This document shows positions 18,129 to 26,112 of a stretch of 64,000 bases of DNA, piece after piece (within the stretch, counting starts at the first letter, position 1; every line of letters starts with the position of its first letter). Under the pieces are notes generated by a model that was not told where the DNA came from, ran no database searches, and worked only from the letters and a program-made list of their open reading frames with translations. Both the position numbers and the translations under genes were made by a program. The stretch comes from Pseudonocardia alni. Its GTDB lineage: Bacteria > Actinomycetota > Actinomycetes > Mycobacteriales > Pseudonocardiaceae. The stretch is taken from assembly GCF_002813375.1 (NCBI RefSeq), contig NZ_PHUJ01000003.1:2666001-2730000 (forward strand), in the 5' to 3' direction.

Positions 18129-19367
18129 ATGACTGTGCGTGCACTTCCGGTGGACGGCTCCGCGGAGTCGGTGACCCGGCTGGCGGCCGCGCTGCGGGCC
18201 GCCGTGGACGGCACGGGTCCCGCGGTGCTGCCCGTCCGGGCCGAGCCGGGCCCGGGTCCGGGTGCCGCGGCGCCGGGCGACGCCGGGCCGGACACCGCCG
18301 GACCGGATCCGCTGCCCGGGCCGGTGGCGCGGGCCGCCGCGGCCGGGGAGCTGCCCCACGGGCTCGCCGCCGTCGTCGCCACCTCGGGGTCGACCGGGGA
18401 GCCCAAGTACGTCGCGCTCACCGCGGACGCGCTGCGGGCCTCGGCCACGGCGACGCACGCCCGCCTCGGCGGCCCGGGGTCATGGCTGCTCACGCTGCCC
18501 GCCGAGCACGTCGCCGGGGTCCAGGTGGTGCTGCGCGCCCTGCTCGCGGACACGGCCTGCGTGGTCCAGGACGTCCGCGACGGCTTCCGGCCCGACGGCC
18601 TGGCCCGCGCCACCGGGCGGATGGCGCACGGCACCCGCCGCTACACCAGCCTCGTCCCGACCCAGCTGGCGCGGATCCTCGACCACGGCGGTGCCCCGCT
18701 GTACGCCCTGGCCGGGTACGACGCCGTGCTCGTCGGCGGGGCCGCGCTGGACCCGCGGCTGCGCGGGCGCGCGCTCGCCGAGGGGATCCGGGTGGTCACC
18801 ACCTACGGGATGAGCGAGACCTGCGGCGGCTGCGTCTACGACGGGGTCCCGCTCGACGGCGTCGAGGTCACCCTCGACCCGGCCGACGGGCGGGTGGTGC
18901 TCGGCGGCCCGGTCGTCGCCGGCGGGTACCTGGGGGCGCCGGAGGCGACCGCGGAGGCCTTCGTGTCCGACGGGGACGTCCGCCGGTTCCGGACCGGGGA
19001 CCTCGGCGCGCTCGCACCGGACGGGACGCTGACCGTCCTGGGCCGGGTCGACGACGTCATCAACACCGGGGGCGAGAAGGTCGCGCCGGCCGCGGTGGAG
19101 CGGGCGCTCCTGGCGGTCGACGGCGTCCGCGCGGCGTGCGTCGTCGGCCTCCCCGACGACGAGTGGGGCCAGATCGTGGCCGCGCTCGTGGTGTCCTCCG
19201 GGGCCGCGCCGGACGATCACGCTCTGTGTGCCGCGGTCCGCGCGGCGTGCGGCCGGGCCGCCGTGCCGCGGCTGCTGCTGCGGGCCGACACCGTGCCCGA
19301 GCGCGGGATCGGCAAGCCCGACCGCACCGCCGTCGCGGAGATCCTGGCGGGGGCGCGCCGCACCTGA
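18129..19367 (+). CDS. menE: o-Succinylbenzoate-CoA ligase MenE
   Basis: This 412-aa ANL-family adenylating enzyme makes OSB-CoA from OSB, ATP and CoA. Its motifs are the P-loop VATSGSTGEPKYV, TYGMSETCGGCVYDG, RFRTGDLG, the hinge LGRVDDVINTGGEKVAP and the C-terminal catalytic Lys in GIGKPDRTAVAEIL. The first 75 residues contain a Gly/Pro-rich insert. ATG 18129 is preferred over ATG 18066, as MTVRALPVDG starts the recognisable domain. It is divergent from the small unknown gene. Confidence 0.94.
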   Translation: MTVRALPVDGSAESVTRLAAALRAAVDGTGPAVLPVRAEPGPGPGAAAPGDAGPDTAGPDPLPGPVARAAAAGELPHGLAAVVATSGSTGEPKYVALTADALRASATATHARLGGPGSWLLTLPAEHVAGVQVVLRALLADTACVVQDVRDGFRPDGLARATGRMAHGTRRYTSLVPTQLARILDHGGAPLYALAGYDAVLVGGAALDPRLRGRALAEGIRVVTTYGMSETCGGCVYDGVPLDGVEVTLDPADGRVVLGGPVVAGGYLGAPEATAEAFVSDGDVRRFRTGDLGALAPDGTLTVLGRVDDVINTGGEKVAPAAVERALLAVDGVRAACVVGLPDDEWGQIVAALVVSSGAAPDDHALCAAVRAACGRAAVPRLLLRADTVPERGIGKPDRTAVAEILAGARRT

Positions 19368-19593
19368 CCGCTCACCCAGCGGAGTTGTCGGTCACGGTGG
19401 GCAGTCGGATCACGGCGTTGCGTCACGGTCTCCACCACCCGATCCGTGTACACACCTTGGAGTTGGTTCACGCAGCGTGCGTTGCGCCCGCCCCGGAGAT
19501 CGAGTGTGCTTCGACCACTGGCGGCACAGAGCCCTCACCCATCACAGGGCTCCCCGTCGTCACACGAGTCACAGCGATCAGCGGGGGTTGTCC

Positions 19594-21225
19594 ATGCGCA
19601 GCATCACGCGGGCCGGGCTGCGGGCCATCGGTCTGCTCGCCGCGACCGGCGCGCTCTGTGCCGCCGCCACGGTCCCGGCGATGGCCGACGAGCCGGGCAC
19701 GACGTGGCAGCCGGAGCTGAGCGAGGGCAGCGGCAACGGTGTCGTCGTCTCGCCCGACGGGGCCCGGTTCGACCGGTCGACGGCCTTCGGGGCCCCGGCC
19801 GACGAGGGGGCCACGGAGTCCTCCGCCGACCCGGCCGAGGTGGTCCCGACCGGGCTGCTGACCCTCGCGCCGCGCACCCTGGACACCCCGACCCGGGAGA
19901 TCGACTCCCGGCTCCTCGCGGACACCCCGCCCGGCTCGACGGCGTCGGTCGACGTCCGCGGGAAGCGGGCGGGCGGCGGCTGGACCGAGTGGATCCCCGC
20001 CCAGGACTCCCGCACCGAGCTGCCGGAGGCCGTCACCGAGGTGCAGGGACGCCTGATCCTCACCGCCACCGGCGCGGCCGACCCGACCGTCCGGGAGCTC
20101 ACCCTCACCGCGACGCCCGGCTCCGGCGCCGAGAGCGAGCCGGTCACCGAGGCCGCTCCGCGCAGCTACTCGGTGTTCGCCACCCGCGAGGGGCTCGTCG
20201 GCGGCACCACCGCGAACGGCCACAAGATCGTCAACCGGGACCGCTTCGTCGCGCTGCCCTCGCGCCGGGCGCTCTCGGCCAACGGCAAGACCGACTACTC
20301 GGTCAAGGTCTGCGCCCCCAACGGACGCTGCGCGATCGCCCCGGTCTGGGACATCGGCCCGTGGAACACCAAGGACGACTACTGGAACCCGTCGAACCAG
20401 CGGGAGATGTGGAAGGACCTGCCCCAGGGCGTGCCGCAGGCCGCGGCCGCACGCAACGGGCACAACGGCGGCAAGGACCAGTTCGGGCGCCGGGTCGCCA
20501 ACCCGGCGGGCATCGACCTGGGCGACGGCATCTTCTGGGACGTCCTCGGCCTGAAGGACAACTCGCAGGTCCAGGTCGACTACCTGTGGACCGGGTCGCA
20601 GCGGCTGTCCGCGATCCGCACCGAGGGCACCCCGGACATCCCGATCCTTGCCCGGCCCGAGGCCGGCGCGGAGTCGGTCGGGATCGCCGTCGACGCCACC
20701 GAGGTGCCGGTGCAGTGCACCTCCGGCGCGTTCGTCCGGATCGGCGACGGCCAGTACCTGCCGGCGACGGCGTTCACCGGGTTGCCGGGCGACGTCCCGG
20801 CCTGCGACGCGGCGGCCCCGTCCGCACCCACCGCACCCTCGCCCGCTGCGCCCACCGCGCCCGACGCCTCCGCCGCTCCGTCGGCGCCCGGCACTCCCGC
20901 GGCTCCCCCGGCGCCCGACACCTCCGCGGCTCCCGCGGGGCCCGACGCCTCCGCCGCGGTCGGCAGCTCGCCGGCTCCGGTCCCGGCCGCCCCCACCGCA
21001 CCGTCCGGTGCCGCCCCGTCCGCGCCGGCACCGTCCTCCCCGACGCCGTCCGCGGCGACGGGGCCGGGAGCCGGAACACCGACCGCCGGCGGGGCCACGG
21101 CGGGCACCCCCTCACCCGGGTCCACCGCCGCGCCCACACCCGCGGCCGAGGCCCCCGACGGCGACAGCCAGGCCGCCCGGGTGAGCCCCGGCTCCGCCCA
21201 GCGCGCCCCCTCCGGCACCTCCTGA
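19594..21225 (+). CDS. Secreted double-psi beta-barrel protein with Pro/Ala/Ser tail
   Basis: This is 543 aa. A Sec signal peptide is clear (RAGLRAIGLLAATGALCAAA, cut near AMA-DEP, residue 31). Residues about 190-330 hold an RlpA-like double-psi barrel block: GLVGGTTANGHKI, RFVALPSRRAL, VKVCAPNGRC, APVWDIGPWNTKDDYWNP. Such barrels bind or cut glycans, but the catalytic residues cannot be confirmed here. A short SH3-like stretch follows (IPILARPEAGAESVGIA), then about 150 residues of PSAPTAPS-type low complexity that could span or bind the wall. The 226-bp upstream gap shows a 7-bp hairpin (GAGCCCT/AGGGCTC) but no riboswitch I recognise. Confidence 0.82.
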   Translation: MRSITRAGLRAIGLLAATGALCAAATVPAMADEPGTTWQPELSEGSGNGVVVSPDGARFDRSTAFGAPADEGATESSADPAEVVPTGLLTLAPRTLDTPTREIDSRLLADTPPGSTASVDVRGKRAGGGWTEWIPAQDSRTELPEAVTEVQGRLILTATGAADPTVRELTLTATPGSGAESEPVTEAAPRSYSVFATREGLVGGTTANGHKIVNRDRFVALPSRRALSANGKTDYSVKVCAPNGRCAIAPVWDIGPWNTKDDYWNPSNQREMWKDLPQGVPQAAAARNGHNGGKDQFGRRVANPAGIDLGDGIFWDVLGLKDNSQVQVDYLWTGSQRLSAIRTEGTPDIPILARPEAGAESVGIAVDATEVPVQCTSGAFVRIGDGQYLPATAFTGLPGDVPACDAAAPSAPTAPSPAAPTAPDASAAPSAPGTPAAPPAPDTSAAPAGPDASAAVGSSPAPVPAAPTAPSGAAPSAPAPSSPTPSAATGPGAGTPTAGGATAGTPSPGSTAAPTPAAEAPDGDSQAARVSPGSAQRAPSGTS

Positions 21226-21285
21226 CCGCCCTCCCGGCCCCGTCGCACCGCAGCACAGGTGCGTCCCCGGACCTGGCATGGACAA

Positions 21286-21349
21286 CCACACCCCTTTGCC
21301 GGTCCTCACACCTGTTGCAACGGGTGTGCCGACCGGCGCAGGGGTGTGG
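21286..21349. repeat. 64-bp imperfect palindrome upstream of menA
   Basis: The sequence is symmetric about 21317/21318. Its outer arms CCACACCCC (21286-21294) and GGGGTGTGG (21341-21349) pair perfectly. Then CCGGTC/GACCGG, CACACC/GGTGTG and the centre GTTGCAAC follow. Of 32 pairs, 27 are Watson-Crick, two are wobble and three are mismatched. It lies 61 bp after the barrel-protein stop and 55 bp before menA GTG. It may be a terminator, a regulator site with nested half-sites, or an RNA switch; sequence alone does not decide. Confidence 0.8.
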
Positions 21350-21403
21350 CCGTGCCGTGGGACGGTTCCGTCGCACGGCGGCGCGGCGGGATAGGTTGCC
21401 GGG

Positions 21404-22276
21404 GTGGCCACCACGGCAGAGTGGGTCGAGGGTGCGCGGCCGCGCACCCTCCCCACCGCGATCTCCCCCGTCCTCGTCGGGACCGGCGCCGCGCTCGGCG
21501 CGGGCGCCCTCGCCCCCGGTTCCGCGCTGCTCGCCCTCCTGGTGGCGGTCGCGCTGGTGATCGGGGTGAACTTCGCCAACGACTACTCCGACGGCATCCG
21601 CGGCACCGACGACGACCGTGTCGGCCCCCAGCGTCTGGTCGGCTCCCGGGCCGCCGAACCGGCCACGGTGAAGGCCGCGGCGTTCGCCTGCTTCGGGGTC
21701 GCCGCCGTCGCCGGGCTGGTGCTCACGGCGGTCTCCGGCCAGTGGTGGCTGCTGCTCGTCGGGGCGCTGTGCATCGTCGGCGCCTGGTACTACACCGGCG
21801 GCTCGCGGCCCTACGGCTACGCCGGGCTCGGCGAGGTCGCGGTGTTCGTGTTCTTCGGCCCGGTCGCGGTGCTGGGCACCATGCTGACCCAGGCCGGGCG
21901 CGTCGACGCCGCCGCCGTCGGGGCCGCGGCCGGTGTCGGGCTGCTGACGTGCGCGGTGCTGGTCGCGAACAACCTGCGGGACATCCCGGGCGACCGGGTC
22001 GTCGGCAAGCGGACCCTCGCGGTGCGGCTCGGGGACCACGGCACCCGGGTGCTCTACCTCGCGCTGGTGCTGGTGCCGTTCGTCGTCGCGGTCGGTGCCG
22101 CGTTCGACCGGCCGGGCCTGCTGGTGGCGCTGCTCGCGCTGCCCGCCGCCGTGCGGCCGGTGCGGATCGTGCTCGGCGGGGCACAGGGCCCCGCGCTCAT
22201 CCCGGTCCTCAAGGACACCGGCCTGCTCCTGCTGGCCTGGGGCGTCGCGGCGGCGGTCGGGCTCGCGTTCGGCTGA
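21404..22276 (+). CDS. menA: 1,4-dihydroxy-2-naphthoate polyprenyltransferase MenA
   Basis: This 290-aa integral membrane protein of the UbiA family has about eight to nine helices. The two Asp-rich prenyl-diphosphate/Mg sites are [17 protein letters not shown] and [20 protein letters not shown]. It attaches the polyprenyl tail to DHNA to give demethylmenaquinone, the substrate of MenG. GTG 21404 is the start; the protein begins [19 protein letters not shown], as usual for actinobacterial MenA. It converges on the DUF4229 gene. Confidence 0.95.
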   Translation: MATTAEWVEGARPRTLPTAISPVLVGTGAALGAGALAPGSALLALLVAVALVIGVNFANDYSDGIRGTDDDRVGPQRLVGSRAAEPATVKAAAFACFGVAAVAGLVLTAVSGQWWLLLVGALCIVGAWYYTGGSRPYGYAGLGEVAVFVFFGPVAVLGTMLTQAGRVDAAAVGAAAGVGLLTCAVLVANNLRDIPGDRVVGKRTLAVRLGDHGTRVLYLALVLVPFVVAVGAAFDRPGLLVALLALPAAVRPVRIVLGGAQGPALIPVLKDTGLLLLAWGVAAAVGLAFG

Positions 22277-22356
22277 GCGCTCCCGTCACCGCGCACCTCC
22301 CGCCGACGCGCCCCTGGGCGATCCGCCCCGCCCCACGTCGGGCCGGGCCCGGACCG

Positions 22357-22860
22357 TCAGCGGGTCGGGCCGTCGCCCTCCGACGGGACCGGGTCGGACC
22401 CGGCCGGCACCTCGGCGCCGTCCGCACCGGCCGCGGCAGGCGGGGACGCGACGGTCGACGACGCGGACGGCGCGGCGGGGGCGCCCGGGGACGCGGGCGC
22501 GGCGGGGACGCCCGGGGACGCGGGCGCGGCGGGCGTGTCCGGGGACGGCGGCGGGCCGACGTCGCCGCGCAGCTGGGCCCGCAGCGACGCCCGCTCGGAC
22601 GACCGGCGGGCCGTCGACGCGGCGATCGCCCGGTCCAGCCGCTCCCGCAGCCCGCGGAACAGCACCATCGACAGCGGCAGTGCGACGACGAGCGCCACGA
22701 GCAGCGCGACGAGCCACGGCACGCCGATCAGCGCGAGCACGACCGTCAGCACGGCGAGCAGACCGAGCCGCGCGAGCGTGTAGAGCGCCACCGTGGTGGC
22801 CAGCCCGGGCTCACCGGCGCGCTCCCGCGCCGCGGCCTGCGGCGGGGTCGGAGACGTCAT
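22357..22860 (-). CDS. DUF4229-type membrane protein with Pro/Ala tail
   Basis: This is 167 aa. Two adjacent membrane helices (residues about 20-65: ATTVALYTLARLGLLAVL, then IGVPWLVALLVALVVALPLS) are followed by LFRGLRERLDRAIAASTARR, the pattern of DUF4229. The C-terminal half is a disordered tail of SPGVPAAPASPGAPAAP-type repeats, encoded by tandem GGACGCG-containing repeats near 22470-22540. The function is unknown. A gene of this type also sits in the men region of mycobacteria (from memory). ATG 22860 is preferred over a much longer upstream frame. Confidence 0.75.
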   Translation of the reverse strand: MTSPTPPQAAARERAGEPGLATTVALYTLARLGLLAVLTVVLALIGVPWLVALLVALVVALPLSMVLFRGLRERLDRAIAASTARRSSERASLRAQLRGDVGPPPSPDTPAAPASPGVPAAPASPGAPAAPSASSTVASPPAAAGADGAEVPAGSDPVPSEGDGPTR

Positions 22861-23160
22861 GGCCTCCAGGGTACGGGCCGGACCGGCCGGATCACGGCTG
22901 CCCGGTTCCACCCGCCCCCGTCCCGGACGTCCGGATCGCGACCACCCGGCCGGGCGGCGGTCCCTCCCCGGACGTCCCCGACTGTCCGGTTCGAGGCGTT
23001 CACCGGCTTTGCCCTTTAAGAACCCTTTACTCACACAACACCGTTCGAGTACCCGGGGTCTGAGGTGTCACGATGGCCCGGAAACCGAGAGCGGTACCCG
23101 GCCGGATGCCTCCGGCGAGCACCGTGACACATACTCCACGTGCACTTCGGGAGGATCCCC
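22861..23160. other. Divergent promoter region upstream of bldC
   Basis: This 300-bp stretch has no supportable gene. It contains an unusually AT-rich patch around 23010-23045 (includes CTTTAAGAACCCTTTACTC) and a possible -10 box CATACT at 23130-23135, 25 bases before the bldC ATG. It should carry the bldC promoter and the divergent DUF4229 promoter. Confidence 0.5.
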
Positions 23161-23373
23161 ATGGCAGCTCCGACTCAGGCACCCGAGCGTCTCCTCACCC
23201 CGGGTGAGGTGGCCACGCTCTTCCGCGTCGACCCCAAGACCGTGACCCGCTGGGCCTCGGCCGGGCGGATCGGCTCGATCCGTACGCCGGGCGGCCACCG
23301 TCGGTTCCGCGAGTCCGAGGTCCGTGGCCTGCTGGCCGACCTGACCAGCGAGGCGAACACCGGTCTCCGCTGA
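23161..23373 (+). CDS. bldC: BldC-type MerR-like developmental regulator
   Basis: This encodes 70 aa. The whole protein is one winged-helix DNA-binding domain: LLTPGEVATLFRVDPKTVTR, then WASAGRIGSIRTPGGHRRFR. This is nearly the BldC consensus (Streptomyces BldC is 68 aa). BldC lacks an effector domain and polymerises head-to-tail on direct repeats to control the switch from growth to development. ATG 23161 has GGGAGG six bases upstream. It stands alone with its own promoter gap. Confidence 0.95.
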   Translation: MAAPTQAPERLLTPGEVATLFRVDPKTVTRWASAGRIGSIRTPGGHRRFRESEVRGLLADLTSEANTGLR

Positions 23374-23419
23374 TCCGGAGGGCACACATGGGGTGAGGGT
23401 CTCGACTTCACCCGTACGT

Positions 23420-23458
23420 CAGGCCACCTTCGCTACGCTGGACAGCGGAGGTGGCCTG
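23420..23458. promoter_or_regulatory. Perfect 10-bp inverted repeat around the -10 box and start of a small gene
   Basis: CAGGCCACCT (23420-23429) and AGGTGGCCTG (23449-23458) are exact inverted copies. The right arm covers the ribosome site (GGAGG) and ends at the ATG. A -10-like TACGCT lies between the arms at 23434-23439. If RNA starts after that box, the left arm is not transcribed and the repeat is a DNA operator; if RNA starts upstream, it could hide the ribosome site. Confidence 0.55.
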
Positions 23459-23692
23459 ATGTTGTTCTTCCTGATCCTTCTCGTCGGCGCGGCCGTGGTC
23501 GCGGTGCTGCTCGTGCGGACCCTGCGGTCCGAACAGGTGGTCTCCGACCGCATCCCACGCGCGGAGTTCCCCTGGTCGTCGGGCCAGCGGGCCGAGAAGC
23601 CGCGCGCGACCGGCCCCGACGACGATCCCGACTTCCTGCGCGAACTCGACGAGAAGGTGCGTGACCAGGAGGACCCGCCCGAGCGTTCCTGA
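23459..23692 (+). CDS. Small single-span membrane protein
   Basis: This encodes 77 aa. An N-terminal membrane helix (LFFLILLVGAAVVAVLLV) is followed by an acidic, Pro-containing cytoplasmic tail ending DFLRELDEKVRDQEDPPERS. There is no recognisable domain. ATG 23459 has GGAGG eight bases upstream, within an inverted repeat. It follows bldC by 85 bp and ends before a strong terminator. The conserved place after bldC suggests a real gene; the function is unknown. Confidence 0.75.
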   Translation: MLFFLILLVGAAVVAVLLVRTLRSEQVVSDRIPRAEFPWSSGQRAEKPRATGPDDDPDFLRELDEKVRDQEDPPERS

Positions 23693-23730
23693 GCGGGTCG
23701 CGCCGGCCGGCACCTCCCCGACACGCCTTG

Positions 23731-23771
23731 ACCGAAGGGCGGTCCACCCACCGGGCGGACCGCCCTTCGGT
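23731..23771. terminator. Strong bidirectional terminator
   Basis: The arms 23731-23745 (ACCGAAGGGCGGTCC) and 23757-23771 pair perfectly over 15 bp with an 11-nt loop. It lies between the convergent small membrane gene (stop 23692) and the ParA-like gene (stop 23820). Confidence 0.9.
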
Positions 23772-23819
23772 GTCTCCGGTCACGTCCGGGGCGGCGACGG
23801 GGACCGTCGCGGCCCGGGA

Positions 23820-26069
23820 TCAGACCGGGAAGCCGTCGGCGACGGCCGCCGCCAGCTCCAGCAACGCCGTCCGGGTCGTCTCCTCCAGGCGCTCCAGGTC
23901 GATCTCCGCGCCCTCCTCCAGGTGCGGGTCGAACGGCACCTTGACCACTGCCCGGCACCGTCCCGAGAAGTGCTCGGCGACGCGGTCGAGGTCCACCCCG
24001 CCACCGGCACGCCGGTAGACGGTGTTGATGACGACGACCGCGTTGCGGACCAGCGCCCCGTAGCCGTGGGCGTCGAGCCAGTCCAGGGTGGCCGAGGCGC
24101 TGCGGGCGCCGTCGATCGAGCCCGACGACACGACGACGATCTGGTCGGCCATCCCCAGCACGCCGTACATCGCGGAGTGCATCAGGCCGGTACCGCAGTC
24201 GGTCAGGACCAGGTTGTAGAAGTGCTCCAGCAGGTCGACCGCGCGCCGGTAGTCGTCCTCGCTGAACGCCTCCGACACCGCCGGGTCCTGCTCGCTGGCG
24301 AGCACCTCGAGCCGGGACACGCCCTGCGAGGTGTAGGCGCGGACGTCGCTGTAGCGGCGGACCCGGTCGGCGTCGCGCAGCAGGTGGCGGACGGTCGCGG
24401 TGGTCTCCAGCGGGATCTTCTGGCTCAGCGTGCCGCGGTCGGGGTTGGCGTCGACGGCCACGACCCGGTCGCCACGGTGCGACGCGAACGTGGCCCCGAG
24501 GGTCGCGGTGACCGTCGTCTTCCCGACCCCGCCCTTGAGGCTCAGCATCGCGATCTTGTGCGAGCTGATCAGCGGCCGGTTCGCGCGGGCCACGAGGTCG
24601 CGCCGGCGCAGCTCCGCGGGGCTCTCCCCCGGGTTCACCAGGCCACCGGTGAGCACGTAGACCCAGCGACGCCACCCGCTCGCCGGCGGACGGCCCGCGC
24701 TGCCGTGCCCCGTGCGCGAGGGCGCGAGGTCCAGCCCGCCGTGCGGCTCGTCGCCGCGGCGGTGCTGAGCGGCCCGGGCCTCGATCGCCTCGGGGGCCGT
24801 CCAGCGGGGCCGCTTCACCCCCGTCTGCGGGCGGCCGCGCGGCGGGGTGAGGGTGCGCTGGGGCCCGGTCTCCGCGGACTCGTCGTCCCAGGCCGCGCGC
24901 CAGGGACGGTCCCCCTGGCGGGGGCGCCGGTCGTCGCGGGAACGGTCGTCGCGGGAGCGCTCCGTCCGGGGGGTGCCGGTCCGGGCCCCCCGGCCGGGGC
25001 CACTGCCGGGTGCGGAGGGCCCGGCGACGGCGGTCCCGTCCTCCCGCGCGGCCGCCGGGTGCCGTGCGGCCTCGGCGGGCCGTGCCGGTCCCGTGTACCC
25101 GGAGCCCTCGCCCGGCGACGGTTCCGGGGCCGGATCGGCGGAGGACGGGTACCCGTCCCGCACCGCGCGACCGCCGTGACCCGCGTGCACCGGCCCCGCA
25201 GGATCCGTGGGCGCCGGAGCGGCGGGGTCGGAGTGCGGCGGATCGGCGGACACGGGCGCGTCGTCGTACCCGGCGGTCGCGGTGCGCCCCGGGGAGTCGT
25301 CGCCGCAGGCCGTGGCGCGGTCCGGGAGGTCCAGGCCCACGGCGCCGCCGTCCGGCGGGTGCCCGGGGGCCGGGGCGTCACCGTCCGGGGAGTACCCGGG
25401 GGCCGCGTCGCCGGCCGGGGAGTACCCGGGGGTCGTGTCGCGGTCGCCGGTGTCGTCGGCCGCGCGGCCCGCGGCGCGCCAGATGAGGTCCGCGTCGGGG
25501 TCGTCGTCGGGCACCGCGGAGGCGGGCACGGCCCACCACGGCTCGGGGTCGGCACCCGCGGCGCGGTAGAGACCGGTGTCGTCGGGGCCGTGGTCCTGCA
25601 CGGCCGGGTCCGGGGCCGCGTCGTCGCGGCGGTGCCGGGGGTCGCCCGCGGAGGCCGGGGTGGGCTCGTCGTCGGGGTCGGCGACGGTCGCGGTGCCGGA
25701 GGAGGCCGGGCGCGGGGGCTCGCGCAGGGCGGACAGGTCCATCCCGTGCGGCGGGGTGGACGGGTCGATCTCGTCGACCAGGTCGTCGTCGATCTCGGGC
25801 AGCTCGCTGCCCCACGCCGAGCCCGCCGGCGGGGTCTGCGTCCCGATGGCCGCGCGGCCCGGGGCGGGCGCCGACGCGGCGCGTTCGGCGGCCGACGGGG
25901 TCCGCGGCGGCGTGGCGCCGGCCTCCGGAACCGGCTCCGCAGCGTCGTCACCGCCGGACCGCCTGCGCCGTCCGAAGGACCGGCCGGGGGACTCCGTCGT
26001 GGCCCAGCGCTCCCGCACGTAGCGGCCCACCGACCCGTCGGGCTGCTCGCCGGAACCGTTCTCACTCAC
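23820..26069 (-). CDS. MinD/ParA-like ATPase with ~500-residue disordered N-terminus
   Basis: This is 749 aa. The C-terminal ~245 residues form a ParA/MinD-type P-loop ATPase: deviant Walker A MLSLKGGVGKTTVTATL near residue 509, VVAVDANPDRGTLSQ, VLTDCGTGLMHSAM and VVSSGSIDGARSASATLDWL. The N-terminal two-thirds is Pro/Asp/Gly/Arg-rich with repeated GYSP(A/D)GD units and probably unstructured. It resembles Rv0530 by position (just upstream of ccsB) and EspI/EccA-linked MinD-like proteins by layout. The role is unknown; a positioning or secretion-linked ATPase is a guess. GTG 26069 is preferred because VSENGSGEQPDGSVGRYVRE follows an A-rich gap. Confidence 0.82.
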   Translation of the reverse strand: MSENGSGEQPDGSVGRYVRERWATTESPGRSFGRRRRSGGDDAAEPVPEAGATPPRTPSAAERAASAPAPGRAAIGTQTPPAGSAWGSELPEIDDDLVDEIDPSTPPHGMDLSALREPPRPASSGTATVADPDDEPTPASAGDPRHRRDDAAPDPAVQDHGPDDTGLYRAAGADPEPWWAVPASAVPDDDPDADLIWRAAGRAADDTGDRDTTPGYSPAGDAAPGYSPDGDAPAPGHPPDGGAVGLDLPDRATACGDDSPGRTATAGYDDAPVSADPPHSDPAAPAPTDPAGPVHAGHGGRAVRDGYPSSADPAPEPSPGEGSGYTGPARPAEAARHPAAAREDGTAVAGPSAPGSGPGRGARTGTPRTERSRDDRSRDDRRPRQGDRPWRAAWDDESAETGPQRTLTPPRGRPQTGVKRPRWTAPEAIEARAAQHRRGDEPHGGLDLAPSRTGHGSAGRPPASGWRRWVYVLTGGLVNPGESPAELRRRDLVARANRPLISSHKIAMLSLKGGVGKTTVTATLGATFASHRGDRVVAVDANPDRGTLSQKIPLETTATVRHLLRDADRVRRYSDVRAYTSQGVSRLEVLASEQDPAVSEAFSEDDYRRAVDLLEHFYNLVLTDCGTGLMHSAMYGVLGMADQIVVVSSGSIDGARSASATLDWLDAHGYGALVRNAVVVINTVYRRAGGGVDLDRVAEHFSGRCRAVVKVPFDPHLEEGAEIDLERLEETTRTALLELAAAVADGFPV

Positions 26070-26112
26070 GGGAAACGACGGTAGCCGCGCGGAACCCGGT
26101 GGTCGAGGCGCC

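Noticed and set aside
19368-19593. Possible c-di-AMP (ydaO-type) riboswitch before the barrel-protein gene
   Set aside because: Such switches often precede wall-enzyme genes, but the conserved ydaO blocks are not visible. Only a 7-bp hairpin is present.
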